DNA of 21,681 bases from a virus. The DNA lies in IMG/VR virus record IMGVR_UViG_3300020051_000106, positions 1-21,681 of that record; one strand, written 5' to 3'. The notes under the pieces are model-generated. The model searched no databases. It had not been told where the DNA came from and saw nothing but the letters and a program-made list of their open reading frames with translations. Position 1 is the stretch's first letter; every line of letters starts with the position of its first letter. Positions 15,212 through 21,406 of this stretch are shown one piece after another. The translations under genes were made by a program, and so were the position numbers.

Positions 15212-17851
15212 ATGAGTGGATTTCCTAATCTATCAAATATTGATTCCGTAATATCTAAAACTATCAAAGATAGAGCAGGTGATAATTTAGCGGTATCATC
15301 TTTACTACCATGGTTTCGTAGTGTTTCTTTGGTTGGTGCTGGTTTGATAATAGAATCAACTACCTCGGATGATAACATGTCAACACGATATGGTACAAAT
15401 GGTAGTTCTGGTAGAGTTGGAAAAAGAGCCGATAATACAACATCAGTTTATGCACAAAATGATGTTCGTAGTAACAGACCATCCCCAACTATATCTTCGT
15501 TATCTATACAGAATGGTTCGGAGGGGTTGACACGTAAATGTAAATTTACTATTACATGTTACACCAAAGGTCAAGCTCAGAAAATGATTCAACATTTTTT
15601 AGAACCTGGATATTATGTTTTAATTGAATGGGGTTGGAATGTTTCAAAATCTCATAATCAAAAAGCAGGTAGTGGTGGTGTAGTTGGAGTTTGTGATATG
15701 ATTCAGTATCAAAATTTAGGAGTATTAAAAGATAAAAGAGCTGAATCAGAGGGAACTTATGATGCATTCTTAGGAATAGTAACTGGTGGCCAAATGGCAT
15801 ATGGGTCAGATGAAACATATGAAGTTCAAGTAGAATTAACATCTCAAGGAGAACTCCCATCGTATTTATCAGAACACAAAGGTACACCTGTAAATTCACA
15901 ACAAGCTGCAAGTGGAATAAAATTTACCCCTAAACAGATAGAAGATGCATCTGAAAATTCCGATAACATTGGTTTATCATTATTTATGCAGATGTACAAT
16001 AAATTACCACTTGTTAAACAAATTGGTAATATTAAAAATTTAAAAGATGGTGTTGACAGTCGTGGTATTCCATGGACAGAAGCTTCTAATTTTTTAAATA
16101 TGGATGATTATTTACGTGAAGATTATGTAAAAAAATTAACTGATACTGTTATAAACTCGGATGAGGGAGATGACCGTGAATTGAGAGTTCCAAACGATAC
16201 ACCATTACTTTCAGATGATACTTTTATTAGATTTGAACTTGCATATAAAATATTAACAACTACTGTTGCAGAAAAAAAATTAGAAAACATATGTCCTGCC
16301 TATAAAACAAAGAATAGTAAAACATTAGAGATACAATCAATAAAGTCAATTGATATCGAGCATACATTATGTAGAGCACACAGACATATATTCTCAACTA
16401 ATAAAAATAAACTATATATATCTAATAAGAATTTACCAGATTTTGGATTAGCAGACGCACTATCCGCAGACCCAAGTGGTTCTTTATTTCTTTTTCCTGA
16501 TAATGGAAAATTTGATGAAACCGATTTTATAGATGGACACCCAACAACCCATCCTCAATCTAAAAAAGAAAATCTACCAGATAAAAACTTTTATTTTCCA
16601 AAAATAACTGATACATTTTTAGATGCATATCCATTTGATGATACTATAAAGCCATTTGAGGGTAAGGCATATGAACATGGATATTTAAAAGATTTATATA
16701 TCAACTTTGATTTTTTCATAGAGTGTATGGAAAAAAGTGGATATGTTTTATATGAAGTTTTACTTGATATGTTAAATGGGTTATCATCATCGGTTAATTT
16801 ATATTGGGATTTCCAAATTGTAGCAGGTGCTAGTAGTGATTGTGGAAATGAGCAAATGAGGGTAGTTGATAAAACCTTTCTTGGATTGAGTAAAGGTGCA
16901 ACTAAAAAAAATGATAGTGGTATACCTGATATTGTAAAAACCTCGTTTCAATCAATAGGAGTTAATTCTGTCTTTTTAGATGCAGATTTTACTATGGATA
17001 TTCCAAAGGAAACTGCTAATATGGTAATTGCACAACGTAATGACAAAACAGCAAAGGATTCAGATGGAAACCCAAGTACTCCAAGTGATTCTCCTGGTTC
17101 TTCTATGGAGGCCTCATCTTTGAATTTTGATACTGGATTATTTCAATCACAACCCGATAAAGTAGGTGAAAAATTAGATTCTATTAATTTAGAAATAACT
17201 GAAAATGATAAGGAAATTGCAAAGGCACGTAAGGAAGCGGAAATTAAACAAGCGAAAGAAGATGAGGAAAACGATAGTTGGTTTGATTATAGTGATGTTA
17301 AAGCAAAGTTCGCTAAAGGTTGGGATAATACTAAAAATGTGGCACAAAGTGCATGGGATTCCATTGGGTCAAGCACTGGATTCTGGACACCTGAAGCAGA
17401 ACAAGAAGCACGCGAAGCTAATTATGATTATTTTGTAAACAAAGCAGGAGTTTTTCCAAGAGGTATTGATAGAAATGATGTAATGAGAGCAGATGGTGGT
17501 TTTTGGGGTACCTTAACCGCAGCATTTACTACTGATTATAAGGTAGGTGTGTCATCTGTTCTTTGGGTTGGTACTTATGACGACCCTCAATTATTAAAAC
17601 AATTTGAAACTTGTGATTTTAAAAATCATAAATCAGAAGGTGGGGGAGACCATACTTTGAATCCGGTATTACTACCTATAAAATTTAACTTCACTATCCA
17701 TGGTGTGAGTGGATTAAAAGTTGGTGATATATTTACCATTACTGATTTACCTGATAAATACACAAATAGAGTATTTCAAATTACTCAAATTGAACATGAA
17801 GTTGCTGATATATGGACTACTAAGGTTGAATCTCAAATGAGGAATATATAA
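15212..17851 (+). CDS. Large baseplate hub-like structural protein (gp27/gpD-like features)
   Basis: The 879-residue protein starts three bases after the LysM gene. Residues about 90-225 are a beta-rich domain: RKCKFTITCYTKGQAQKMIQ, then HFLEPGYYVLIEWGWN, then EVQVELTSQGELPSYLSEHK. The last 60 residues (FNFTIHGVSGLKVGDIFTIT, DLPDKYTNRVFQITQIEHEV, then WTTKVESQMRNI) resemble the closing domain of phage hub proteins of the gpD/gp27/VgrG type, where a Gly-rich 'G.sGl..Gd.f.i..lP' strand leads to 'W.T.ve..mr'. A charged coiled-coil stretch (about 650-690) lies between. It probably forms part of the central hub at the end of the tape measure. The family call is from motif style and position; another large baseplate component is possible. 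Confidence 0.6.
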   Translation: MSGFPNLSNIDSVISKTIKDRAGDNLAVSSLLPWFRSVSLVGAGLIIESTTSDDNMSTRYGTNGSSGRVGKRADNTTSVYAQNDVRSNRPSPTISSLSIQNGSEGLTRKCKFTITCYTKGQAQKMIQHFLEPGYYVLIEWGWNVSKSHNQKAGSGGVVGVCDMIQYQNLGVLKDKRAESEGTYDAFLGIVTGGQMAYGSDETYEVQVELTSQGELPSYLSEHKGTPVNSQQAASGIKFTPKQIEDASENSDNIGLSLFMQMYNKLPLVKQIGNIKNLKDGVDSRGIPWTEASNFLNMDDYLREDYVKKLTDTVINSDEGDDRELRVPNDTPLLSDDTFIRFELAYKILTTTVAEKKLENICPAYKTKNSKTLEIQSIKSIDIEHTLCRAHRHIFSTNKNKLYISNKNLPDFGLADALSADPSGSLFLFPDNGKFDETDFIDGHPTTHPQSKKENLPDKNFYFPKITDTFLDAYPFDDTIKPFEGKAYEHGYLKDLYINFDFFIECMEKSGYVLYEVLLDMLNGLSSSVNLYWDFQIVAGASSDCGNEQMRVVDKTFLGLSKGATKKNDSGIPDIVKTSFQSIGVNSVFLDADFTMDIPKETANMVIAQRNDKTAKDSDGNPSTPSDSPGSSMEASSLNFDTGLFQSQPDKVGEKLDSINLEITENDKEIAKARKEAEIKQAKEDEENDSWFDYSDVKAKFAKGWDNTKNVAQSAWDSIGSSTGFWTPEAEQEAREANYDYFVNKAGVFPRGIDRNDVMRADGGFWGTLTAAFTTDYKVGVSSVLWVGTYDDPQLLKQFETCDFKNHKSEGGGDHTLNPVLLPIKFNFTIHGVSGLKVGDIFTITDLPDKYTNRVFQITQIEHEVADIWTTKVESQMRNI

Positions 17852-17852
17852 T

Positions 17853-18236
17853 ATGGATATATCAAGTCAATATAATAAGTTAAGAAAGCCTGATTTAAAA
17901 GCGGGCCCTACCAAAATTAAATCTTTTTTACCAAAACCAACTGATGTTGATTATACACGTGGTTATATTAAAAGATATTTTGCACAAAAAGTAAATGATT
18001 TAAATTCACCTATACGTGAGATATCGAGTGATGATTATATAAAGGTATCAAATAACTCATTCTATAACACGACTTCGTTAAAGTGGAGAATTACGGGCCC
18101 TATTAAAAGTAATTCAAGTATAGGTACATCTGAAAAAACCGTTTCAGAGTCAAATCAAATATCAATCCGTTTAGCATCATCAAGTATTAAAAATTTAAAA
18201 TTATATTTACCAAATCTTTTACAATTTCATAAATAA
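17853..18236 (+). CDS. Small conserved-looking virion/baseplate-associated protein
   Basis: This 127-residue basic protein begins one base after the hub-like stop, with GAGGA before its ATG. VDYTRGYIKRYFAQKVNDLN, PIREISSDDYIKV and TSLKWRITGPIKSN resemble a small protein type found beside baseplate genes in marine T4-like phages, for which I know no defined function. It closes the baseplate group. Its end overlaps no terminator; a promoter motif for the next gene follows three bases after its stop. Confidence 0.65.
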   Translation: MDISSQYNKLRKPDLKAGPTKIKSFLPKPTDVDYTRGYIKRYFAQKVNDLNSPIREISSDDYIKVSNNSFYNTTSLKWRITGPIKSNSSIGTSEKTVSESNQISIRLASSSIKNLKLYLPNLLQFHK

Positions 18237-18238
18237 TA

Positions 18239-18248
18239 TATATTTATA
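18239..18248 (+). promoter_or_regulatory. Putative late promoter motif TATATTTATA
   Basis: This exact TATATTTATA lies 15 bases before the dioxygenase-like gene, in the 27-base gap after the baseplate group. It suggests the auxiliary gene is expressed with late genes. Confidence 0.5.
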
Positions 18249-18263
18249 TAAAATAAGTTACAT

Positions 18264-19043
18264 ATGGCATTTAAACATCTCACCAATGAAGAAATCCAAC
18301 AAATGACCTTTGATTGGAGGTATAGGGGATTTACTACACTAGAATTGCTCACAGAAGAAGAATGTGATGAAATTAACGAAGAACTTGAAAGACTTCGTCA
18401 AGAAAGACAACTAACTACCAAAGAAGATGGTGAAGAATGGGGAGAATGGGACCCGTTTGCATACCCCCACAAATTATCAGATAAATTGGCAGCACTATTT
18501 TCACATCCAAAGTTAATAGAGGCTTCTGAATTTTTAATGGAAGGTGAGATTGTTGGTATGCAATCTTGGGCATATTTTAAACCACCTGGCCAATTGGGTA
18601 GGGACCAACATCAAAATGCATTCTATACTGGATGTGGCCATAACGAAATTATCAACACTGCCATTGCATTAGATAATCATGATGAACTAAATGGTGCGGT
18701 TTGGAATTATGAAGGTTCTCATAGATTACCAATACTTCCAATTGAAGTCGATGAAGAGCGTACTAAAACAAATCCTAAGTTTTGGAGAAACGAACGAGGT
18801 AAACCTTGTATAATGCCAGAAGGTCATGATTTTAAAAAGATTGAAGGAACTATGCAAAAGGGACATGTAGTATTACTTCACTCACATTGTGTACATGGTT
18901 CAGAAGAAAACAAATCAGATAGATTCAGACGAAACTTTTTAGGTGGATATCTTAAAAAAGGAGCTCCCTTTAATCAAGGAACTCATATGAAGCGAGAACC
19001 CATTGATATGTACGAACTTCGTAGTAAACATTGGGGAGAATAA
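18264..19043 (+). CDS. Phytanoyl-CoA dioxygenase (PhyH)-like Fe(II)/2-oxoglutarate oxygenase
   Basis: This 259-residue protein has the layout of the PhyH family of Fe(II)/2-oxoglutarate enzymes. Visible parts are the N-terminal GFTTLELLTEEECDEINEEL, a metal-site segment GRDQHQNAFYTGC (about 112-124), the core IALDNHDELNGAVWNYEGSH (about 134-153), and the C-terminal metal and 2-oxoglutarate segment HCVHGSEENKSDRFRRNF with His211 and Arg222. The first metal motif is His116-Gln-Asn118, where the family normally has His-x-Asp; an Asn at the carboxylate position could reduce or change activity. Such genes occur in marine T4-like phages as auxiliary genes of unknown substrate. It stands alone between a late-type promoter motif and a terminator. 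Confidence 0.8.
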   Translation: MAFKHLTNEEIQQMTFDWRYRGFTTLELLTEEECDEINEELERLRQERQLTTKEDGEEWGEWDPFAYPHKLSDKLAALFSHPKLIEASEFLMEGEIVGMQSWAYFKPPGQLGRDQHQNAFYTGCGHNEIINTAIALDNHDELNGAVWNYEGSHRLPILPIEVDEERTKTNPKFWRNERGKPCIMPEGHDFKKIEGTMQKGHVVLLHSHCVHGSEENKSDRFRRNFLGGYLKKGAPFNQGTHMKREPIDMYELRSKHWGE

Positions 19044-19056
19044 ATTGTTACAAATA

Positions 19057-19155
19057 TAACAAAATAATTTAAAGAAAGTTGGTAAATCATTAGGATATAC
19101 CAACTTTTTTTTGTATATTTACTTTGTAAATGAGAGTTAATTAAAACCATAAACT
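19057..19155 (+). promoter_or_regulatory. Degenerate copy of the repeated promoter cassette (copy 0)
   Basis: It shares several parts with the two copies near 19.45 and 19.83 kb, in the same order: TAACAAAATAATTT (19057-19070), a TTGG...CCAA inverted repeat (here the terminator stem), TATATTTAC (19114-19122), then TTTGTAAATGAGAG and an A-rich leader to the ATG. The -33 position has TTAG in place of TTTG. It is the weakest of the three copies. Confidence 0.55.
19075..19112 (+). terminator. Terminator after the dioxygenase-like gene
   Basis: AAAGTTGGTA (19075-19084) pairs perfectly with TACCAACTTT (19098-19107) around a 13-base loop, followed by more T. It ends the transcript of the dioxygenase gene and touches the promoter motif of the next gene. 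Confidence 0.8.
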
Positions 19156-19443
19156 ATGAACTATAAAAGATTTAACAGACACGAATTATTTGATAAATTC
19201 CTAATGGAATATCATTCAACTACTATTAAAAGAGCTACTGATTATATTTGGGAAACTCAAAAAGAAGTAATGACTGAATTAGAAAACTTACTTTGTGGTA
19301 TTTGGGATGGATACCTTTACGATGAATTACTTACCAAGGCTCTAATCCTTCCAACAGAAGATTACAGACGAGTTGAAGATATTGTTCAGTTAATCAACGA
19401 ACATATCGAATCAAATGGTGAAAATACAACCCAAAAATTTTAA
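19156..19443 (+). CDS. Small protein of unknown function, cassette-driven
   Basis: This 95-residue, acidic protein is not recognised. It begins MNYKRFNRHELFDKFLMEYH and appears all helical, with a central TQKEVMTELENLLCGIWDGY. There is no membrane segment or signal peptide. It is the first of a run of small genes of the kind phages express early to act on the host. A repeated promoter cassette precedes it, and the next copy begins exactly at its stop codon. Confidence 0.65.
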   Translation: MNYKRFNRHELFDKFLMEYHSTTIKRATDYIWETQKEVMTELENLLCGIWDGYLYDELLTKALILPTEDYRRVEDIVQLINEHIESNGENTTQKF

Positions 19444-19540
19444 CAAAATTTTAACATTTGAGATTTGGTAAAACCAATAAAATGTTGTATATTTACTATG
19501 TAAGATTGAGAGAGATAAAACACTTTAAAACCCTAAAATT
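19441..19540 (+). promoter_or_regulatory. Repeated promoter cassette, copy 1 (Bacteroidota-type promoter)
   Basis: Parts in order: TAACAAAATTTTAACATTT (19441-19459, beginning at the stop codon of the previous gene), TTTG at 19464-19467, 20-base spacer, TATATTTAC at 19488-19496, TATGTAA, GATTGAGAG, an A-rich leader and ACCCTAAAATT just before the ATG. TTTG and TAnnTTT with this spacing match the known Bacteroidota -33/-7 consensus. The inverted repeat TTGGT-AAA-ACCAA (19465-19477) overlaps the -33 box. Confidence 0.75.
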
Positions 19541-19825
19541 ATGAATTATTTAATACACCCACAAGATTTAGTTTTCAGAGCCAAAAGTAGAATCGAAGGA
19601 TTCGTTCAAATGATTGGAGATGAGGAAATTCCACAATGGGATTTATTACAAACTTCACTTGAAATTGTAGAAGAGTGGAGTTCTGATTGGGATGAGGACC
19701 AAGGTTTTGGTTCTTCTGATGGAACATACCTTCTAAAAGATTTTATCGATACTGTAATTGGCGACTATACCAATGGTAAATACAAAACCGATTTTATTCC
19801 AAGTTTATCAGTAATAAAACTTTAA
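19541..19825 (+). CDS. Small acidic protein of unknown function, cassette-driven
   Basis: This 94-residue acidic protein is not recognised. It begins MNYLIHPQDLVFRAKSRIEG and has an Asp/Trp/Ser-rich middle (EEWSSDWDEDQGFGSSDGTY). It looks soluble. Its promoter cassette and leader are nearly the same as those of the gene at 19934, but the proteins are not alike, so the shared DNA is regulatory rather than a gene duplication. Confidence 0.65.
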   Translation: MNYLIHPQDLVFRAKSRIEGFVQMIGDEEIPQWDLLQTSLEIVEEWSSDWDEDQGFGSSDGTYLLKDFIDTVIGDYTNGKYKTDFIPSLSVIKL

Positions 19826-19933
19826 CAAAATTTTAACATTTTAAATTTGGAAATACCAACATTTATTCGTATATTTACTATGTAATAAAGATTGAGAGAT
19901 AAATAAAACTTAAAACATTAAAACCCTAAAATT
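19823..19933 (+). promoter_or_regulatory. Repeated promoter cassette, copy 2 (Bacteroidota-type promoter)
   Basis: It has the same parts as copy 1: TAACAAAATTTTAACATTT (19823-19841, again from the stop codon), TTTG at 19846-19849, the same 20-base spacer, TATATTTAC at 19870-19878, TATGTAA, GATTGAGAG, an A-rich leader and ACCCTAAAATT before the ATG. The inverted repeat is TTGG-AAATA-CCAA (19847-19859), at the same place over the -33 box. Confidence 0.75.
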
Positions 19934-20521
19934 ATGGCTACTAAAAAAATCAAAATCAACTACTTAAATCAAGAATTCCTTTTACCAGAAAACGCTCTTC
20001 AAAAAGATTCTTACGATGGTGGTAATTATATCTACATGGGAGCAAAACATTGTGCTTCTGTTATCAAACAATATGTAACTAAAAATTACCCATCAATCAA
20101 AGTATGGGCTACTTCTGATGTTTATAGTGGTGGTTCTTCTACTCGTATTAACATCTCTAACCACGATGGTAGTTCAGTTTCAGATAAAATCAACGAAGAT
20201 GTTAACGCATTCGCCAACTCTTTAAAGGCTGGTAAGTTCGATGGTATGTATGATATCTACGAATATAGAGAAGATAAAGTTGAAACTAAGAATGGAACTC
20301 CTTTAAAGTATTTCCCATCTTATATCTTCGTTGAGAATAGACCTAAATGGGGTTCTGTTGAATATTGGATGAATGAGTACAATCTGTACAAAGAAAACCT
20401 TAACAACCCTGATTACTCAAGAATGGTTGAGATGGTTTCTAAATATGGTTCGTTCTTAGAATACAACAAACAATTCATGAACAAGAGTCAGTATAACAGA
20501 TGTAAATTAATTTTAAAATAA
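19934..20521 (+). CDS. Phage protein resembling an LPD29-type domain
   Basis: The 195-residue protein carries AKHCASVIKQYVTKNYPSIK, then VWATSDVYSGGSSTRINISN and HDGSSVSDKINEDVNAFANS. This helix, strand (V-x-S-x-x-Y-S-G-G-S-S) and DG...V...I pattern recalls a domain found in many phage and plasmid proteins (large polyvalent protein-associated domain 29), whose function is not established. The C-terminal half, with SVEYWMNEYNLYKENLNNPD, is helical and Tyr/Asn-rich. It is probably cytoplasmic. It is followed six bases later by another small gene without its own promoter, so the two are co-transcribed from the 19.85 kb cassette. The domain name is a tentative recollection. Confidence 0.65.
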   Translation: MATKKIKINYLNQEFLLPENALQKDSYDGGNYIYMGAKHCASVIKQYVTKNYPSIKVWATSDVYSGGSSTRINISNHDGSSVSDKINEDVNAFANSLKAGKFDGMYDIYEYREDKVETKNGTPLKYFPSYIFVENRPKWGSVEYWMNEYNLYKENLNNPDYSRMVEMVSKYGSFLEYNKQFMNKSQYNRCKLILK

Positions 20522-20527
20522 TATAGT

Positions 20528-20983
20528 ATGGGATTAGATATGTACCTCAATAAAAAAACCTATGTGAAATATTGGGAACACAATGGTGATGATAATTACG
20601 AAGTAATCGTAAAGAAAGCTGGTAAAGTTGTTGAAAGTATCAATACCAAACAAATTACCAACATCGAAGAAGGAGTTGGGTATTGGAGAAAGGCCAATGC
20701 AGTTCACCAATGGTTCGTAGATAATGTACAAGGTGGTGTTGATGAATGTCAAGAATCTTATGTATCTGCTAGTAAATTACAAGAACTATTAGATATCTGT
20801 CTATATATTAAAAAGGATAATAAATTGGCAGAAGAACTACTACCAACCGAAGATGGATTCTTTTTCGGCCCTACTGATTATGATGAGTGGTATTTACAGA
20901 CAATTGACCAAACTATTGAAATCTTAGAAAAGTTAGATTTGGAAAATACAACTGATGATTTCTACTATCAGGCATCTTGGTAA
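20528..20983 (+). CDS. Conserved phage hypothetical protein (MGLDMYL family)
   Basis: This 151-residue acidic protein belongs to a type common in phages and some bacteria, recognised by the start MGLDMYLNKKTYVKYWEH, the core VGYWRKANAVHQWFVDNVQG and EELLPTEDGFFFGPTDYDEW, and a helical end TIDQTIEILEKL. No function is known to me. The conserved Tyr-Trp-Arg-Lys-Ala-Asn and His-x-Trp-Phe positions suggest a conserved binding site, but this is a guess. It is the last gene before the tRNA. Confidence 0.75.
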   Translation: MGLDMYLNKKTYVKYWEHNGDDNYEVIVKKAGKVVESINTKQITNIEEGVGYWRKANAVHQWFVDNVQGGVDECQESYVSASKLQELLDICLYIKKDNKLAEELLPTEDGFFFGPTDYDEWYLQTIDQTIEILEKLDLENTTDDFYYQASW

Positions 20984-20991
20984 ACAAAAAA

Positions 20992-21065
20992 GGTCGAGTA
21001 CCCAAGTGGCCCAAGGGGATGGATTGCAAATCCACTATTCGTAGGTTCGAATCCTACCTCGACCT
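20992..21065 (+). tRNA. tRNA-Cys (anticodon GCA)
   Basis: This is a full 74-base cloverleaf. The acceptor stem GGTCGAG/CTCGACC pairs perfectly. The D arm is CCC/GGG. The anticodon stem ATGGA/TCCAC encloses the loop TTGCAAA with anticodon GCA. The variable loop is TATTC, and the T arm is GTAGG-TTCGAAT-CCTAC. The first anticodon-stem pair is A-C, a mismatch. CCA is not encoded; TCT follows, so it must be added. Cys codons are rare in the neighbouring structural genes. Confidence 0.93.
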
Positions 21066-21066
21066 C

Positions 21067-21076
21067 TATATTTATA
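21067..21076 (+). promoter_or_regulatory. Putative promoter motif TATATTTATA beside the tRNA
   Basis: This exact TATATTTATA starts two bases after the tRNA and ends four bases before the ATG at 21081. If used as a -10 type element, transcription would start at or inside the next gene, giving a leaderless or nearly leaderless mRNA. It may instead be a chance match in AT-rich sequence. Confidence 0.35.
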
Positions 21077-21080
21077 TTTT

Positions 21081-21323
21081 ATGTACAACAACGCAAGCTT
21101 TGTAGATGCCCAACAATTAAAATTTCTAAAAGAAATGGATAAATGGTTATCTACTACAAATTTCTCAAATGAAGAAGAACTGAAAATCTCAATAGAAGTT
21201 CGTACCTTAATTTCTAAAATAGAAGAAAAGGGGTACTACTACGAAAGTGAGGCAGAGATTCTAAACATCATGAGACACGAATATATTAAACATAAAAAGA
21301 ACAACCCAAAGAAGCGATTATGA
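21081..21323 (+). CDS. Small protein of unknown function upstream of thyA
   Basis: This 80-residue protein is not recognised. It is charged and helical, for example FVDAQQLKFLKEMDKWLSTT and EELKISIEVRTLISKIEEKG, with a Lys-rich end ([11 protein letters not shown]). No Shine-Dalgarno is visible; the ATG follows an AT-rich stretch closely. Its stop overlaps the start of the next small ORF as ATGA, suggesting translational coupling toward thymidylate synthase. Confidence 0.6.
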   Translation: MYNNASFVDAQQLKFLKEMDKWLSTTNFSNEEELKISIEVRTLISKIEEKGYYYESEAEILNIMRHEYIKHKKNNPKKRL

Positions 21324-21406
21324 GAAAATTAATTTGGAAATTATACAACGAAAATATGATTTCAATTGAAGTTGCAAACCTACTCTTAGATAAGTATGAT
21401 GAATAA
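21320..21406 (+). CDS. 28-residue ORF bridging to thyA
   Basis: The ATG overlaps the previous stop (ATGA at 21320-21323), and the TAA at 21404-21406 lies inside the thyA start region, overlapping it by eight bases. The product, [20 protein letters not shown] and eight more residues, is unrecognised. It may be a real micro-protein or simply a coupling ORF that carries ribosomes to thyA. Confidence 0.45.
   Translation: MRKLIWKLYNENMISIEVANLLLDKYDE

Noticed and set aside
15552-15911. 119-codon minus-strand ORF rich in Leu and His
   Set aside because: It is antisense to the hub-like gene, with implausible composition and no promoter or ribosome site.
17205-17438. 77-codon plus-strand ORF in another frame
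   Set aside because: It lies inside the hub-like gene, where a Lys/Glu-rich stretch in one frame gives a Lys/Arg-rich stretch in the other. No start signal is seen.
19464-19477. The TTGG/CCAA hairpin as a terminator
   Set aside because: The stem is only five bp with no T tract after it, and it overlaps the -33 box of a promoter. An operator is more likely.
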